From: CAG-632 sp963626805
GTDB lineage: Bacteria; Bacillota; Clostridia; Lachnospirales; Lachnospiraceae
Direction: 5' to 3'
DNA length: 64,000 bases
Assembly (NCBI GenBank): GCA_963626805.1
Contig: CAVFXS010000029.1
Location: 20,952-84,951, forward strand
Positions 62,007 to 64,000 of the stretch are shown one piece after another (position 1 is the stretch's first letter; each line of letters opens with the position of its first letter). A program made the translations under genes and the position numbers. The notes beneath the pieces are model-generated. The model made no database searches. It saw only the letters and a list, made by a program, of their open reading frames with translations, and was not told where the DNA came from.

Positions 62007-62780
62007 TTAAATCTTCAAATCACACTCGGAATAAAGTGCCGCCTTTCCAGATAGAAACACTTTATCTCCCGATATTCTGCAATAAAGCATTCCGCCTCGG
62101 CTTGAAGCCTGATATGCTACAATGCTTTCTTTGCCGAGTTTTTTCGCCCAGTACGGTGCAATGTGGCAATGTCCCGAACCGCAGACAGGATCTTCAAGGA
62201 CATTTAATTTCGGTGCAAAGCTTCTTGATACAGAATCGGTTTCTTTTCCCCTCGCAGTAATATGCAAAAGCAAACCGTCAAGTTCTTTGATTTTTTCTGC
62301 ATTCGGAACATAATTTCTTACATCTTCTTCACTATCAAGAACACAGAGCAAATCACGCCCCATATATGCTTCTTTCGGTGTTACGCCTACTGCCTCGATA
62401 ATTTTCTCTGTTATCGGAACAGGCTTCAAATCATATGCAGGGAATTCCATTTCCAGTAAATCTTCGTGTTTGATAACGATTAAATCACCGCTAAGTGTCG
62501 TAAAAACAGCCTTGTCACATTCCGTAATATAGAACCGATACAGTACATAGGCACTGGCAAGAGTTGCATGACCGCACAGATCAATCTCTCCACCCGGTGT
62601 GAACCATCTGAGATGATATTTATCACTTTCTTTCACAACAAATGCTGTTTCAGAAAAGTTATTCTCTTTTGTCATATTCATCATAATTTCTTCAGGAAGC
62701 CATTCATCCATAACACATATAGCTGCCTGATTACCGTGGAATATTTTATCTGTAAATGCATCTACCACATATTGCTTCAT
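62007..62780 (-). CDS. PhzF family isomerase/epimerase
   Basis: An intact 257-residue protein of the PhzF/diaminopimelate-epimerase fold. The N-terminal YVVDAFTDKIFHGNQAAIC and the catalytic glutamate in NFSETAFV (about Glu44) are present, as are GGEIDLCGHATLASA near 70 and the second-half DPVCGSGHCHIAPYW near 205. Most PhzF relatives have unknown substrates; this is not evidence for phenazine synthesis. The start at 62780 follows AAAGGA by 8 nt. It is the only complete gene among the fragments at the right end of the window. Confidence 0.88.
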   Translation of the reverse strand: MKQYVVDAFTDKIFHGNQAAICVMDEWLPEEIMMNMTKENNFSETAFVVKESDKYHLRWFTPGGEIDLCGHATLASAYVLYRFYITECDKAVFTTLSGDLIVIKHEDLLEMEFPAYDLKPVPITEKIIEAVGVTPKEAYMGRDLLCVLDSEEDVRNYVPNAEKIKELDGLLLHITARGKETDSVSRSFAPKLNVLEDPVCGSGHCHIAPYWAKKLGKESIVAYQASSRGGMLYCRISGDKVFLSGKAALYSECDLKI

Positions 62781-62795
62781 TGCCATCATCCTTTC

Positions 62796-63146
62796 CTACG
62801 CCTTATGCCCGCCTATCTGCTCATTGCGGTCTTTGTCCGTCGCTCCCTCCTCAAGATTCATTCCTTTGAGGATAGCGTTCTATCCGAATTTCTTCTTGAC
62901 ATTAAGCATTGCCTTCCGCATACGCTTCTCACGCTCTAAGGTAGCTTCTTCTTTAGCATCTTCCTCTTCTTTTGCCTTGTAATCGGTAAAGAGGTCAAGT
63001 AATTTTTGATTGGTTTTTTCCATCTCAGCACAGCTTTCCTTCAAAGCGACTGACATTCCAACGATTGACGCAATATTCTCAGTTCCAGCACGTTTATGAA
63101 ATTCCTGAGCACCACCATCCGCAAATGAGGATATTTGCGTACCTCC
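62796..63146 (-). pseudogene. Chimeric remnant: cysteine desulfurase piece joined to the tail of a Y-family DNA polymerase
   Basis: One minus-strand frame reads GGAQEFHKRAGTENIASIVG, typical of the C-terminal half of NifS/IscS cysteine desulfurases, then KLLDLFTDYKAKEEEDA through KRMRKAMLNVKKKFG. The latter is typical of the tail of UmuC/DinB-like polymerases in Clostridia. An in-frame TAG at 62880-62882 interrupts the tail, which continues NAILKGMNLEEGATDKDRNE and ends IGGHKA at 62796. The join at LLDL suggests microhomology. It is non-functional. Confidence 0.6.
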
Positions 63147-63272
63147 TTATCCCCAATATCGCAATGGAATATTCTTCAAATCCTCATCAGCACTTCCATA
63201 GATTGTTTCGTCCTTATTAAACTTTGTTGCAACTGAAGACGAAATCTCTGCCGTACATTTCAATTTTAGTTA
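63147..63272 (-). pseudogene. Unassigned coding fragment
   Basis: A frame of about 40 codons reads AEISSSVATKFNKDETIYGS then ADEDLKNIPLRYWG before TAA at 63147-63149. It looks like a protein C-terminus but I do not recognise the family. It lies between conjugation-gene and desulfurase fragments and has no start. Confidence 0.35.
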
Positions 63273-63356
63273 CAATTACACGAATATCATCCTATCACAT
63301 CATCTCTATTTTTTCAATATACCTGCGCCTATAAACCATTCCTCGTGCCCGAGTTG

Positions 63357-63560
63357 TCACTTTTTCAAAACATCTAACATCTCCATCTTACAGAAGAAGG
63401 ATTTACCGGAACCAGGCACTCCGAATACAAAGCCATTTCCGTTAATGAGCTTCTTTCTGTTGCCGATATTCACATTCTTGCTGATCTGATTGATACCATA
63501 ATAGTTGCCTGTGCTGTCATTTAATTCCTGCACATTAAATGGCATTGATAAATGCATTAC
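63357..63560 (-). pseudogene. VirB4-like conjugation ATPase fragment
   Basis: The frame contains SKNVNIGNRKKLINGNG and the Walker A FVFGVPGSGKSFFCKMEM, matching the central part of the VirB4/TraE-type ATPase of Tn1549-like conjugative elements. It then runs into LDVLKK and a stop. The whole gene would be about 800 residues. Both ends are deleted. Confidence 0.7.
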
Positions 63561-63783
63561 ATACCACAATCGCAAGTGCCATCGTTACTGCCTCAAACAC
63601 ACATGACAGGAAATATTTGCAGTAGGTAGCCATCGTATGACTTACCATTCTGTTTCCTGCCATAGTGGAACAGGCAATCGCACCGAGCGGCACAATAATC
63701 AGGATCTTTAAGAATCCGAAATACACTGTGTAGATGATAAAAAATCCACAGATAATAATGATGATTCTTAAAGTGTAATAATC
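63535..63783 (-). pseudogene. Truncated conjugation membrane protein (TrbL/VirB6-like tail)
   Basis: A strongly hydrophobic frame (IIIIICGFFIIYTVYFGFLK, VPLGAIACSTMAGN, FEAVTMALAIVV) ends at 63535 and overlaps the VirB4 fragment in another frame. It resembles the C-terminal helices of the TrbL/VirB6-like channel of conjugative elements. There is no start of its own. Confidence 0.5.
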
Positions 63784-63847
63784 TACTCTTCATGCCTTTC
63801 TCCTCCATCTGATTGTTGTTTGCTGTAATAATCTGTTCTTTTCTCAT
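63776..63847 (-). pseudogene. N-terminal stub of a conjugative-element gene
   Basis: ATG at 63847 with AAAGGAG upstream starts MRKEQIITANNNQMEEKGMK, after which the frame leaves any plausible protein and runs antiparallel to the TrbL-like frame. The stub probably belonged to the first gene behind the attenuator-like leader; a deletion joined it to the membrane-protein tail. Confidence 0.4.
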
Positions 63848-63867
63848 GTTGTTTGTCTCCTTTGCGA

Positions 63868-63990
63868 TAAAAAAATAAGCCAGCAGGGATAATCCCTAAC
63901 TGGCTGTTAAAAGTTGCTCTATGTGATCAGGCAATGCCTGTTGTAATGATTAAATCGGGCTATCCCCGATGTGTTTTACAGTGACCACCT
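63868..63990 (-). promoter_or_regulatory. Attenuator-like leader of the conjugative-element operon
   Basis: On the minus strand three hairpins follow each other: ATCGGG/CCCGAT (63954-63970), CAGGC/GCCTG (63928-63940) and a long AGCCAG...CTGGCT stem (63878-63905) followed by TATTTTTTT. An AGGAGG near 63988-63993 precedes a possible 12-codon leader peptide that ends within the first hairpin. This looks like transcription attenuation, left over from the element. Confidence 0.5.
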
Positions 63991-64000
63991 CCTTTCAAGG

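Noticed and set aside
62007..62780. Phenazine biosynthesis locus
   Set aside because: Only a PhzF-fold gene is present, without any other phz gene. Most PhzF relatives are unrelated to phenazines.

Overview
The window looks like chromosomal DNA from an anaerobic gut Firmicute of the Lachnospiraceae (Clostridia) type. The grounds are moderate GC, strong AGGAGG ribosome sites and TTGACA/TATAAT promoters, a tryptophan T-box, GatCAB, NADP-type glutamate dehydrogenase, DUF3793 and DUF6145 proteins, BspA/DUF6273 surface proteins and scars of a Tn1549-like conjugative element. The species cannot be named from sequence reading alone. Most genes lie on the minus strand.

Region by region. 1-3.3 kb: Dabb protein (cut by the window edge), DUF6145, signal peptidase I, a methyltransferase-like protein and type I asparaginase. 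3.4-6.1 kb: an orphan membrane protein with its own promoter, then gdhA behind a folded leader that is a candidate cis-acting RNA. 6.1-12.7 kb: purine genes purA, purB and purF with a LysR regulator, a small membrane protein and a PilZ protein. 12.8-18.3 kb: NagZ, GatCAB and a DUF368 (PopT-like) lipid-carrier transporter. 18.4-24.3 kb: a 1631-residue thioester/SpaA-repeat adhesin with a roughly 300-nt structured leader, and a zinc-dependent phospholipase C-like protein. 24.5-26.3 kb: trpS-pgsA. 26.4-32.6 kb: a sugar operon (RbsB/A/C-type ABC transporter, GH32-like enzyme, PfkB kinase) with repeated palindromic operators. 32.9-39.9 kb: the complete trpEGDCFBA operon under a T-box. 39.9-41.3 kb: a metal-binding HMA protein, flavodoxin and DUF3793. 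41.4-46.3 kb: an exported coiled-coil protein plus an MMPL transporter, divergent from a TetR regulator. 46.4-51.3 kb: a 1222-residue hybrid receptor ending in an HD-GYP domain, overlapping a BMP-type binding protein. 51.5-59.5 kb: two tandem sortase-anchored surface proteins sharing an identical 3' block of about 770 bp. 59.6-64 kb: an AT-rich dNTPase-like gene, an intact PhzF gene and a graveyard of conjugative-element and metabolic gene fragments.

How the parts work together. The trp operon is a full chorismate-to-tryptophan pathway sensed through uncharged tRNA-Trp. The ABC-GH32-PfkB operon would import a fructose-containing sugar, hydrolyse it and phosphorylate the product. From 46.4 to 59.5 kb lie a binding protein, an S-component-like membrane domain, a propeller sensor, an HD-GYP output and large adhesin-like proteins. 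Together with the PilZ protein at 12.4 kb this suggests, but does not prove, a ligand-to-cyclic-di-GMP-to-surface circuit. That receptor pair is my best candidate for an undescribed system. The folded leaders of gdhA and of the thioester adhesin are the best RNA candidates.
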